From: JALJPB01 sp034111045
GTDB taxonomy: Bacteria > Pseudomonadota > Gammaproteobacteria > Enterobacterales > Alteromonadaceae
Assembly (NCBI GenBank): GCA_034111045.1
Contig: JAWUYA010000033.1
Location: 1 to 64,000, forward strand
Direction: 5' to 3'
Length of the DNA: 64,000 nt
Both the position numbers and the translations under genes were made by a program. Below are positions 17,662-26,136 of this stretch, piece by piece (the first letter of the stretch is position 1; every line of letters begins with the position of its first letter). Under the pieces are notes generated by a model that was not told the DNA's origin, ran no database searches, and saw only the letters and a program-made list of their open reading frames with translations.

Positions 17662-19632
17662 CTAGTTTTCACCATCATGTAAATAACGTTCAGTGCGTTC
17701 TACTCTTATCGGTTTACCACGTAAGATTAAAGTATCTTGTGCCATTAATAGCGTATTTTCATCTGGTTGCTCAATTTCTTGATTATCTCTTCTTAATGCT
17801 ATGATACTGACTCTGCGACGAGATAAGTTAAGAGAGCGTATTGAGTGACCAACAACATGAGCATCGTCAGTTAACAATACTGCATGAGCAAATTCTCTTC
17901 GGTCAATCGCTTCAGCACCCATATCAGTATGTTCTCCCTGAAAAAAACCATGCAAATGATTGTAATGATTTTTACGTTCTTTTTGCACCCGACGGATAAT
18001 TCTAGAAATAGGTACTCCTGATAAAGACAAGACTTGAGAAACTAACATTAAGCTGCCTTCTAAGCTCTCTGGCACAACTTCATTCGCGCCGGCTTCTTGT
18101 AAAGAGTCTAATTGATCATCGTTTCTCGTTCTCACTAAAATAGGTACATCTGCTGATAAAGATCTTACTTTTTTGATAACTTCAATTGATTGTTTATCTT
18201 CACCAAAAGAAATAACAACTAACTTTGCTGACGATAAATGGGCAGCTTGGAGCAATTCAGCCTGTCGAGAGGAGCCAAATAAAATATTCTCGCCTGCATC
18301 ACGTGCTTTTGAAGTTCTTAGAGGGTCAATATCGATAGCCACAAAATTTATTGATTCTTGTTTCAAGAAACGACTAACGGTTTGCCCTACTCGTCCAAAA
18401 CCACAAATGATCACATGATCTTTAAGGTTTTTATTATCCGACAATTGCTGTAAAGACTCAGTATCAATTTGCTTATCATTACTTAACCAAATTCCCCATT
18501 GCCTTGCATTGTTTACCATATATGGAGTAATACCCATACTTATAACGCCAGCACCTAGTAAAATAGAAGCGACATTCACTGGTAATAACTCAACCTGACC
18601 CGCCAAAGCGATTAACACAAATCCAAATTCACCCATTTGAGCCAACATAAAACCAGTCGCCCAAGCATCTTTAGAGGCTTCTCCAGCTCTCACCGCTAAT
18701 GTTTTAATAACCATTATTTTAATTAACATAAAAGATATCATGATAGAAAAAATGATCAGTGGTGATGACAATAACACTCCAATATCTAACTTCATGCCTA
18801 CAGTAATAAAAAATAAACCAAGTAAAATATCTCGATAAGGTCTAATATCAGCTTCTAATTGATATTTATATTGACTCTCACCTAACATCATTCCCGCAAG
18901 AAATGCCCCTAATGCCATAGATAAACCAAACCACTGAGTTAACGCTGAGGCAACTAAAGTCACCAATAAGGTGGTTAAGACAAAAAGTTCATCTGTCCTT
19001 ACTTGAGCGATAACATTAAATAATCTCGGTAACAACCACTTACCAGCTAGCAGTAACATGCCAACAACAACAATACCTTTAATTAGTGCCAGGATCAGCG
19101 CCAAGATCATTGAACTATCACCATTGGTCGCTAGCATAGGAATGATGATCAAAAAAGGAACTACAGCAACATCTTGAAACAATAATACGGCAATAGCTAG
19201 TTGACCTGACTTACGTTTCATTGTCCCAGATTCACTTAATTGCCTAACAACAATTGCCGTAGATGAAAGTGCTAAAATACCACCAATAACAAATGCACTG
19301 CTAAAATTTTGACCCAACATCATAGCGAGAATGATAAAAATGACGAGAGAAATAAAAACCTGTAAGCTACCCACCCTCATTACTAGGTGCCGCATAGCCA
19401 TTAATTTAGGTAATGAAAATTCTAAACCCAGAGTAAAAAGCAAAAATACGATGCCAAGTTCAGCAAAGTGATCATAATTAACATGGCCTTGTGCCCAATC
19501 AAGACCGTGTTCACCCACCAGCATGCCGGCAACTAAATAAGCAAGAATGGCAGGTAACTTTAAGCGCCTGAAGATCCAAACAATTAAAACAGCGCTGGTT
19601 AAAATAGCTAATATTTCTAAATGTCCGGTCAC
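17662..19632 (-). CDS. CPA2-family cation:proton antiporter with RCK domain (KefB/KefC-like)
   Basis: 656 residues. Residues 1 to about 380 carry some twelve hydrophobic segments of the Na+/H+ exchanger fold. An RCK/TrkA-N domain follows at about 400-520, with the dinucleotide motif HVIICGFGRVGQTV. A TrkA-C-like domain occupies about 565-650. Length and order match inner-membrane K+/H+ antiporters of the KefB/KefC/YbaL group. No KefF/KefG-type partner gene is adjacent, so glutathione gating is not supported. The upstream 190 bp is shared with the divergent diguanylate cyclase gene. Confidence 0.9.
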   Translation of the reverse strand: MTGHLEILAILTSAVLIVWIFRRLKLPAILAYLVAGMLVGEHGLDWAQGHVNYDHFAELGIVFLLFTLGLEFSLPKLMAMRHLVMRVGSLQVFISLVIFIILAMMLGQNFSSAFVIGGILALSSTAIVVRQLSESGTMKRKSGQLAIAVLLFQDVAVVPFLIIIPMLATNGDSSMILALILALIKGIVVVGMLLLAGKWLLPRLFNVIAQVRTDELFVLTTLLVTLVASALTQWFGLSMALGAFLAGMMLGESQYKYQLEADIRPYRDILLGLFFITVGMKLDIGVLLSSPLIIFSIMISFMLIKIMVIKTLAVRAGEASKDAWATGFMLAQMGEFGFVLIALAGQVELLPVNVASILLGAGVISMGITPYMVNNARQWGIWLSNDKQIDTESLQQLSDNKNLKDHVIICGFGRVGQTVSRFLKQESINFVAIDIDPLRTSKARDAGENILFGSSRQAELLQAAHLSSAKLVVISFGEDKQSIEVIKKVRSLSADVPILVRTRNDDQLDSLQEAGANEVVPESLEGSLMLVSQVLSLSGVPISRIIRRVQKERKNHYNHLHGFFQGEHTDMGAEAIDRREFAHAVLLTDDAHVVGHSIRSLNLSRRRVSIIALRRDNQEIEQPDENTLLMAQDTLILRGKPIRVERTERYLHDGEN

Positions 19633-19863
19633 AAAACACCCTTGTTGTTCATTACATTACCGTCAATTATGTTAATTGCCGCATGGCAATTTATTGCCGT
19701 CAAAAATAATGTCAAAATACTGACATCTCTAAATACTAATAATATAGCTATTCTACACCAGTTTAACTAAGAATAATCAATGATTTATAGTTATCCCATC
19801 TAAATTTCATATCAGGCACAATAATTGCTTTATCTATCCTGTACTTATAACTTAGGGACTTTT

Positions 19864-20754
19864 ATGCAAACATTAAACATACTCGACACTCATTTGTCAG
19901 ACTTTAACCCTCTTAGGGCCTTTGATACTTCTAATTTTGAAAAAACCAACCTTGGTTTAGGCTTGCTAGAACAACTTCAAACCAGCCTTGATATTGAAAG
20001 TATTCTTAATATGTTTGCCATGGAAGCCTCTAAATTTGTCGATTTATCAGGAATGTACTTTAAAAAAGATAAAATAAAAAAATCAATTAGAGGTAACCGT
20101 AAAGGTAAATATGAGCAAATATTTGAACTCTCAATTGCAGGAGAATTTATTGGTATTTTAACCTATGTTGTCAACTCACCCATTAGCTTAGCCAGTTATA
20201 AGATACTAAATGGGTTACACAAATATTTAGTATATCCACTAAAAAATGCCAGTCAATACTATCAGGCGATGAAACTTGCCATGCAAGACCCTTTAACGGG
20301 TTTAGGTAATCGCCGGTATTTTGATGAACAACTCTCAAGAGCAATGTACCATGGTAAACGTCATTCCTCTGAAGTCGGTTTAATCGTTTGTGACCTTGAT
20401 AAATTTAAAGTTATCAATGACAATTTTGGTCATAATATTGGCGACAAAGTATTATTTCACTTTGCCAATGCACTACGTTCAAGTGTTCGTCACTCTGACA
20501 GTGTTTTTCGTTTTGGTGGTGATGAGTTTAGCATCATTGTAGAAAGTGCTTGCAAACAATCATTAATCGTTATTGAAAATAGGATAAATGACGCATTAAG
20601 CCAAGATACTCTGTTAGCTAAATATCAAGTATTAACCAGTTTGGGAATGACCTTTATGAATTCAACTGATAGCGATAAAAGTTTTTTTAAACGAGCTGAC
20701 CAGCTTTTATACAAAAATAAACAGTGTGTAGAACGCAACATAAGTATTGTTTAA
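19864..20754 (+). CDS. Diguanylate cyclase (GGDEF domain)
   Basis: About 296 residues from an ATG at 19864 following GGGAC; an in-frame TTG 13 codons upstream is less likely. The N-terminal half (about 1-130) is soluble and unrecognised, perhaps GAF-like. The GGDEF domain begins at DPLTGLGNRRYFDE, with the active motif FRFGGDEFSII. RHSD five residues before GGDEF fits the RxxD product-inhibition site. It should make cyclic-di-GMP from two GTP, with feedback inhibition. No membrane segment is seen. The signal is unknown. Confidence 0.9.
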   Translation: MQTLNILDTHLSDFNPLRAFDTSNFEKTNLGLGLLEQLQTSLDIESILNMFAMEASKFVDLSGMYFKKDKIKKSIRGNRKGKYEQIFELSIAGEFIGILTYVVNSPISLASYKILNGLHKYLVYPLKNASQYYQAMKLAMQDPLTGLGNRRYFDEQLSRAMYHGKRHSSEVGLIVCDLDKFKVINDNFGHNIGDKVLFHFANALRSSVRHSDSVFRFGGDEFSIIVESACKQSLIVIENRINDALSQDTLLAKYQVLTSLGMTFMNSTDSDKSFFKRADQLLYKNKQCVERNISIV

Positions 20755-20780
20755 GAAATGTAAGCGATATTTATTGATAC

Positions 20781-21455
20781 TTAAATAAACTCTTTTAAAC
20801 TTTGCTTTTGCTCATTAGGTGTAGCTCCAACTAACAAACGACAAAACCTAATCACTTTAGCAAAACCTTCAATACCGACTTTATTTAATGCTTTTTGAAA
20901 AAGCGTTTTATTGAGAGAAAACACTTGGCAATAGTGACTCACGGCATCTTCAACATTAGGGTAGGTCACCCCATCAAAAACAAAGGTTTGTTCATCTATA
21001 GCGATATCAAGATCAATACCCTGATATACAATGGGCCAACCATTAAAACTCACTCTTGCTTTGGCGACTTCATAAATAAACCAAGCACTTTTTTGAAAAC
21101 CTGCAAAACAGCCTCCTTCAAATTCACTGTTTGCCAGCTCTTCTTGTGTCCAATTAAGACCTATAGCTAAATCTTTACGATAAAGATGAAGTAAACGGCG
21201 TTTGACCGCTTCCTTGACCGCCCAAATAGAGTCAGCTTCAACCTCACTGGCTAATCGGTAACATTCAGCACAACAGGGTACATTCAGCCTAGGATGAGAA
21301 GCGTTTACCACTCGGTGTTGATTATGATCGACATTATCAGAATAGTTTGACGGGAAACAAAAATTGACTTGTGATGGTTCTCCACAAAACCAACAATGAT
21401 GTCTGTGCTCAAAAGGTATTTCAATAGCACTTACCTCATTGTTAGCATATGTCAT
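20781..21455 (-). CDS. Unrecognised Cys-rich (probable zinc-binding) protein
   Basis: A 224-residue soluble protein I do not recognise. The first 65 residues hold two Cys pairs, HHCWFCGEP and PCCAECYRLA, spaced as in a zinc ribbon or HNH-type treble clef, with several His between them (VDHNQHRVV). The rest is mixed alpha/beta, with a C-terminal segment rich in Lys/Phe (FQKALNKVGIEGFAKVIRFC). Typical HNH catalytic residues are not clear. It lies 35 bp downstream of the helicase gene on the same strand, so it may be cotranscribed and act with RNA; that is inference. Confidence 0.7.
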   Translation of the reverse strand: MTYANNEVSAIEIPFEHRHHCWFCGEPSQVNFCFPSNYSDNVDHNQHRVVNASHPRLNVPCCAECYRLASEVEADSIWAVKEAVKRRLLHLYRKDLAIGLNWTQEELANSEFEGGCFAGFQKSAWFIYEVAKARVSFNGWPIVYQGIDLDIAIDEQTFVFDGVTYPNVEDAVSHYCQVFSLNKTLFQKALNKVGIEGFAKVIRFCRLLVGATPNEQKQSLKEFI

Positions 21456-21489
21456 TTAAAGATAAACCCTCTCAATATTAAAAGAAATT

Positions 21490-22812
21490 TTAACGTTTTT
21501 TCTTGATATTTGAATTGTATTTGGTCGTCGTTTCAGGCTTTTTCTTTCTTGAACCTGCTTTATCAGAGATTTTCTTTGCCAACAGCTGATTTTTTTCTTG
21601 AGTGGCGTGGTAGCGACTTTTCTTTAAGGGTTTTTCATCTATATCTTTATATTGCAAAGGCAAGGCACGGTCAAGCTCATAACCTGGGGCAATAATTCGC
21701 TCAAATTTACGTTCAATTAATTGCTCAATATTTTCTAAAAACTGCTCGTCCTTAGGACTTACCAACGATATAGCCGTACCGGTTTTTCCTGCTCTACCTG
21801 TACGACCTATACGATGAACATAATCTTCCGCTAAATACGGCAAATGAAAATTAACGACATAAGGCAAGTCTTCAATATCTAAACCACGAGCCGCAACGTC
21901 GGTAGCCACTAAGACGCGAACACTACCATTTTTGAATTTCTCAAGCGATTGATTACGGGCCCCTTGCGACTTATCGCCATGACAAAGTGCTGTTTTTATA
22001 CCATCGAGTTTTAATTCTTTGGCTAGAATATCGGCACTGTCTTTCGTTCCAGCAAACACCAGAACTTGCTGCCAGTTATTGACCCCAATAATCTCGGATA
22101 ATAATTCACGTTTACGTATTTCAGATACCCAGTAGACCGATTGTTTGATTTTTCCTGAGGTTGAGTTTTGACGAGCAACCTCAATTGTTTTAGGTGTTAC
22201 TAATATTTGATTCGCTAATGTTTTAACTTTATGAGAAAAAGTGGCTGAAAACATCAGAGTTTGATGGCGCTGTTTAATGACAGCAAGTAAACCTTCTATA
22301 TCTTTTAAAAACCCCATATCTAACATGCGATCGGCTTCATCTAAAACAACATGTTTAATATGTGATAAGTCAACATTTCTTAATGTTAAATGCTCAAGTA
22401 ATCGTCCAGGCGTTGCCACTAACACATCGACCCCTTCTTTTAACATTTTGGTTTGTGATGGCATCTTACCGCCACCAAAAACCACACCTGACTTCAAGGG
22501 TAAATATTGACTGTAGTCGCTAATATTTTGAGCAACCTGTGCCGCTAACTCTCTTGTCGGTGTTAAAATAAGCGCTCGGATGTTGCGTTGAGATGAAGCA
22601 TTTTGACTGACAGTTGTCTTGGCTAACAAATCAATAATAGGCAAAGCAAAAGCGGCGGTTTTCCCCGTGCCTGTTTGCGCACTAGCGAGCAGATCAGCAC
22701 CAGAACGGATAACAGGAATCGCTCGTTGCTGAATAGGAGTGACAGTTTGGTAACCACACGCCTTAACCGCTTTTAACAGCCCTTCAGAAAAACCCATTGA
22801 ATCAACACTCAT
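21490..22812 (-). CDS. rhlE: DEAD-box ATP-dependent RNA helicase, RhlE-like
   Basis: About 440 residues. Seen in order: Q-motif and PIQQRAIP near 25, Walker A AQTGTGKT, PTRELAAQ, DEAD (VLDEADRMLDMGF), SAT (MFSATFS), ATDVAARGLD and HRIGRTGRAG. A basic C-terminal tail (KKPETTTKYNSNIKKKR) follows, typical of RhlE/SrmB-type proteins. It unwinds RNA duplexes, likely in ribosome assembly or mRNA decay, especially at low temperature. I prefer the ATG at 22812 to the GTG immediately before it. The nearest named family is RhlE; another DEAD-box paralogue is possible. Confidence 0.88.
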   Translation of the reverse strand: MSVDSMGFSEGLLKAVKACGYQTVTPIQQRAIPVIRSGADLLASAQTGTGKTAAFALPIIDLLAKTTVSQNASSQRNIRALILTPTRELAAQVAQNISDYSQYLPLKSGVVFGGGKMPSQTKMLKEGVDVLVATPGRLLEHLTLRNVDLSHIKHVVLDEADRMLDMGFLKDIEGLLAVIKQRHQTLMFSATFSHKVKTLANQILVTPKTIEVARQNSTSGKIKQSVYWVSEIRKRELLSEIIGVNNWQQVLVFAGTKDSADILAKELKLDGIKTALCHGDKSQGARNQSLEKFKNGSVRVLVATDVAARGLDIEDLPYVVNFHLPYLAEDYVHRIGRTGRAGKTGTAISLVSPKDEQFLENIEQLIERKFERIIAPGYELDRALPLQYKDIDEKPLKKSRYHATQEKNQLLAKKISDKAGSRKKKPETTTKYNSNIKKKR

Positions 22813-22955
22813 CACATCACCAACATTAAATATACAAATAAAATTTTAGGTCGCGGATTGTAGCAGATTTTTTAGCTAATGACTGGTAAATTTCTTTGTC
22901 AATGATAGGCACACATCGACTAAATACAATTTATTATATTGACGGCACAAATAAG

Positions 22956-22995
22956 AAGGTGAAGGAGGATTTTAACCTTACCCCCGCTTCACCTT
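22956..22995. repeat. Inverted repeat at the 3' end of the thioredoxin-like lipoprotein gene
   Basis: AAGGTGAAG (22956-22964) and CTTCACCTT (22987-22995) are perfect complements around a 22-base loop, overlapping the stop codon of the minus-strand gene. There is no strong T-tract, so it is at best a weak terminator. Confidence 0.4.
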
Positions 22996-23489
22996 TAAAT
23001 CCCTTCTTTATCCTTTTTTAACATTGCTGAAATATCATCCACTAAGCTTTTTTTAGGTTTTTCAATAATACGACCAATTTCTTTTCCTGCTAAAGAAACA
23101 ATAAAGGTGGGTGTGTATTTAACCTTAGCTTGCTTGGCACGCTCTTGTGGCTCTGATTTTTGATAATCTAGAGCGATTAACAGCACTGTAACTTGGTTGT
23201 TTTTTTGCAAAGCTTTTAATAAATGAGGGACTTCACGCTGACTATCATGGCACCATGTAGCAAAATAAATATCAATATTTAACGTTGCTGGCCACTGTTT
23301 AATTTGCTCTGTTTGTTCTTTTTTTATATCAAACTTTTGGTAACTTAGAGCAAAAGTTTGATAGTGTGCTATGAGTTCTTGCTGGTTAACTTCACCCAAG
23401 GCATATTCAACTGTATCATTATTATAGGAGCAACCAACAAACACTAATGGCATAAGTAAGGCCAGAGTGGCCAAATAATATTTCTTCAA
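22995..23489 (-). CDS. Thioredoxin-fold lipoprotein
   Basis: 164 residues. A lipoprotein signal with lipobox FVGC (Cys20) predicts membrane anchoring in the periplasm. The remainder has a thioredoxin-like pattern: IDIYFATWCHDSQREVPHL, then VLLIALDY and the cis-Pro segment VKYTPTFIVSLAGKEIGRI. The active-site motif is CHDS with a single Cys, so it cannot do normal dithiol redox chemistry; glutathionylation, peroxiredoxin-like or chaperone roles are conceivable. Start is TTG after TTAGG. It follows tyrA by 25 bp on the same strand. Confidence 0.75.
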   Translation of the reverse strand: MKKYYLATLALLMPLVFVGCSYNNDTVEYALGEVNQQELIAHYQTFALSYQKFDIKKEQTEQIKQWPATLNIDIYFATWCHDSQREVPHLLKALQKNNQVTVLLIALDYQKSEPQERAKQAKVKYTPTFIVSLAGKEIGRIIEKPKKSLVDDISAMLKKDKEGI

Positions 23490-23514
23490 ACCTAACGCCT
23501 TAACAGTATAAAAG

Positions 23515-24660
23515 TTATTTTTTTAGCTCATTCGCTTTTAATAACATGCCTTTACTTTCGGCTAAGAAAATATCAGCATAATCACCAAACCAGTGAGAAA
23601 CTTGGTTAAAGATATTAACAAAGGCCTCTTTATCTCCATTTTCAACATCTTCTAATAATTCTAAAAAGCGGTAAGCGAAGCGCTTCATCATAGCGACATT
23701 ATCAGGGTTCGCAAAAATAATGTCAGAATAAAGAATAGGGTCTTGAGCAAAAAGTCGACCAACCATTATCAGCTCTAACCGATAAATAGGAGAACTCATA
23801 TCAACAAGCTGTGAGATATCAGCGCCTTCAGCCATCAAATGGTAACCATAAGTGATCGTTGAAAAATGACGCATCACTTGCACCATTGCCATGGCTTGAT
23901 CATGCTCATGGGCTGCTACAGGATAAACTTTTGCTCCCCATACTTTAAATTGTTGTAATAACCAATTGTACTTACTAGGAAAACGACCATCGCAGGCAAT
24001 AATCGTTTGTTTAATAAGCCCAGTAACATCTGGCCCAAACATCGGGTGTAAGCCAACAACAGGGCCATGGTGAATTTTCATCATTTCACACAGCGGCGCC
24101 TCTTTAATACTCGTAACATCGGCTAGAATACAGTCTTCTGGTAACGCTTTTAATTGGCCAATAACCTTAGTGGTTAATCTAATCGGCACAGCCACTATAA
24201 CTAAGCTGGCATTAGCTAAAATACTTTCACTGTTTGGCCAGTCTTCTTGCTCAAGCACTTCAACTTGATATTCCGAGCGCTGAAACAAATCCACAAATAC
24301 ACTGCCTAACTGCCCTTTACCACCAATAATCACCACTTTATTACAATCTGGATTAATACAATGATAGCCACTGGCATCTTGGCTAACGTAAGAGTCACGC
24401 ATTAAGCGGCGCAGAACATCTTCAATTAAATCGCCAGAAATACCTGAGTCTATAGCTTGTTGACGGCGCTTGCTAAAAAGTGCTTTTTCACGGACCGGGT
24501 CATAAATAGGCATACCTACTTGGCTTTTTAATTGTCCCACTTTGCTAGTGATAGTTAGACGCTTTGACAACAATTCAACTAATTTACTATCAATATCGTC
24601 TATTTCGTTACGCAAGTCGTTGAGGTGTTTTTCAAACTCAACATTATTCTTATCTGTCAT
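23515..24660 (-). CDS. tyrA: Bifunctional chorismate mutase / prephenate dehydrogenase
   Basis: 381 residues, matching E. coli TyrA. An N-terminal AroQ chorismate mutase (about 8-95: LRNEIDDIDSKLVELLSKR, YDPVREKALF) is fused to an NAD-dependent prephenate dehydrogenase. The latter has VVIIGGKGQLGSVF near 108 and the LHPMFGPDV motif. It makes 4-hydroxyphenylpyruvate for tyrosine. It lies 33 bp downstream of the DAHP synthase gene on the same strand, the classical aroF-tyrA operon, probably controlled by the TyrR-type box upstream. Confidence 0.97.
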   Translation of the reverse strand: MTDKNNVEFEKHLNDLRNEIDDIDSKLVELLSKRLTITSKVGQLKSQVGMPIYDPVREKALFSKRRQQAIDSGISGDLIEDVLRRLMRDSYVSQDASGYHCINPDCNKVVIIGGKGQLGSVFVDLFQRSEYQVEVLEQEDWPNSESILANASLVIVAVPIRLTTKVIGQLKALPEDCILADVTSIKEAPLCEMMKIHHGPVVGLHPMFGPDVTGLIKQTIIACDGRFPSKYNWLLQQFKVWGAKVYPVAAHEHDQAMAMVQVMRHFSTITYGYHLMAEGADISQLVDMSSPIYRLELIMVGRLFAQDPILYSDIIFANPDNVAMMKRFAYRFLELLEDVENGDKEAFVNIFNQVSHWFGDYADIFLAESKGMLLKANELKK

Positions 24661-24693
24661 TGTGCTCTCAAATAAAGGTCCATTTAAATAACA

Positions 24694-25776
24694 TTATGCA
24701 ATGCGTTGATGAAGTTTTGTTGCTAACATTTCATCCGCTTGTTTAAATAATTCCTCTGTTGTTGCAAAATCAATACAAGCATCGGTTACCGAGACCCCAT
24801 AGGTCAATTCTTCTTTTGGTAAATCTGAACTTTGATTACCCGCATTCAAGTTACTTTCTAACATAATACCAATAATAGATTTATTGCCTTCAAGTATTTG
24901 GTTAAAAACATTGGTAGCCACAAGCGGTTGACGATTATAGTCTTTATTTGAGTTACCATGGCTACAATCGACAACAATACTTGGTTTAATACCTTGGGCT
25001 TTGATTTCTTGCTCACATTCTGCAATATTTACCGAGTCATAATTGGGCTGTTTGCCGCCACGTAAAATAACATGTCCATCAGGATTCCCTGAGGTTTTAA
25101 TTAGCGCCACTTGCCCTTGGCGGTTAATACCCATAAAGCGATGTGGTGACTCAGCCGACTGCATCGCATTAATTGCCACGCCTAAACTACCATTTGTACC
25201 GTTTTTAAAACCAATAGGCATGGATAATCCACTGGCCATTTCACGATGAGTTTGCGACTCAGTAGTTCTTGCTCCAATAGCTGACCAACTAAATAACTCA
25301 GCTAAATATTGCGGGCTTATTGGATCAAGTGCTTCGGTTGCTAATGGCAAACCAAGCTCTGTTAAGTAGATTAATAATTCACGAGCTTTACGTAAGCCAG
25401 TTTCGACATCAAATGAGCCGTCCATGTGCGGATCGTTTATTAGTCCTTTCCAACCGATGGTGGTTCGTGGTTTTTCAAAATACACTCGCATCACTATATA
25501 CATAGTATCTTGGTATTTATCGTGCAATTTTTTCAGTTCTCTTGCATATTCTTTTGCCTCATCAACATTATGCACTGAACATGGGCCACTTATCACTAAT
25601 AAACGAGGGTCACGATGATGAATAATATTGGCAATAACTTTTCTTGCATTGGTTACATAATCACGACCTCTCTGCGATAAAGTAATTTCAGCTCTAAGTT
25701 GTTCAGGAGTAATTAATACTTGTTCTGAGTTAATATGGATATTGTTTAAGGTACTTTTAGCTTTGATGATTGACAT
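24694..25776 (-). CDS. aroF: 3-deoxy-7-phosphoheptulonate (DAHP) synthase, class I
   Basis: A 360-residue class I AroA enzyme. Seen: LLVISGPCSVHN with the metal-binding Cys, YFEKPRTTIGWKGLINDP, GARTTESQTHREMASGLSMP, GFKNGTNGS and VDCSHGNSNK. It condenses phosphoenolpyruvate and erythrose 4-phosphate, the first step of the shikimate pathway. Linkage to tyrA suggests the tyrosine-sensitive isozyme, but feedback specificity cannot be proven by eye. Confidence 0.95.
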   Translation of the reverse strand: MSIIKAKSTLNNIHINSEQVLITPEQLRAEITLSQRGRDYVTNARKVIANIIHHRDPRLLVISGPCSVHNVDEAKEYARELKKLHDKYQDTMYIVMRVYFEKPRTTIGWKGLINDPHMDGSFDVETGLRKARELLIYLTELGLPLATEALDPISPQYLAELFSWSAIGARTTESQTHREMASGLSMPIGFKNGTNGSLGVAINAMQSAESPHRFMGINRQGQVALIKTSGNPDGHVILRGGKQPNYDSVNIAECEQEIKAQGIKPSIVVDCSHGNSNKDYNRQPLVATNVFNQILEGNKSIIGIMLESNLNAGNQSSDLPKEELTYGVSVTDACIDFATTEELFKQADEMLATKLHQRIA

Positions 25777-25981
25777 AATTTTCCAGGTTTTGGTGACTGT
25801 GTGTTTAATTTATTAAGTGTCGATAATGTGAGCCCGTTAACAACACTGACCAAAAGAGTTGTTAATCACCATAAATAAATCAATGACTTAACAAATAGAA
25901 TTGATTGTAGATAAATAGCATAGCTTGTTAAATTATCAGATATTTTTTACTTATTTTAAGGTGATAAACAAAATCAAATTA

Positions 25982-25999
25982 TGTAAACTTTTAATTACA
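25982..25999. promoter_or_regulatory. Probable TyrR box
   Basis: TGTAAA-CTTTTA-ATTACA matches the TyrR operator consensus TGTAAA-N6-TTTACA at 11 of 12 fixed positions. It lies 206 bp upstream of aroF. In E. coli aroF-tyrA is repressed by TyrR, which fits, though the site is farther from the start than usual. Confidence 0.6.
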
Positions 26000-26062
26000 C
26001 TCTTTGTAAGGAATATAATACACAGTTAGCCATTCAAGGTACAGCGTTTAGATACAAAAAAT

Positions 26063-26082
26063 GCGCCGAAAGGCGCTTTTTT
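26063..26082 (-). terminator. Rho-independent terminator after acs
   Basis: A perfect stem GCGCC/GGCGC with a four-base loop. On the minus strand it is followed by ATTTTTT and on the plus strand by TTTTTT, so it could work both ways. It lies 55 bp past the acs stop. Confidence 0.85.
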
Positions 26083-26136
26083 AATTATCTATAGATGCAC
26101 ATAATAAATTTTGACCAAATCTTTTAATTGTCGTGG

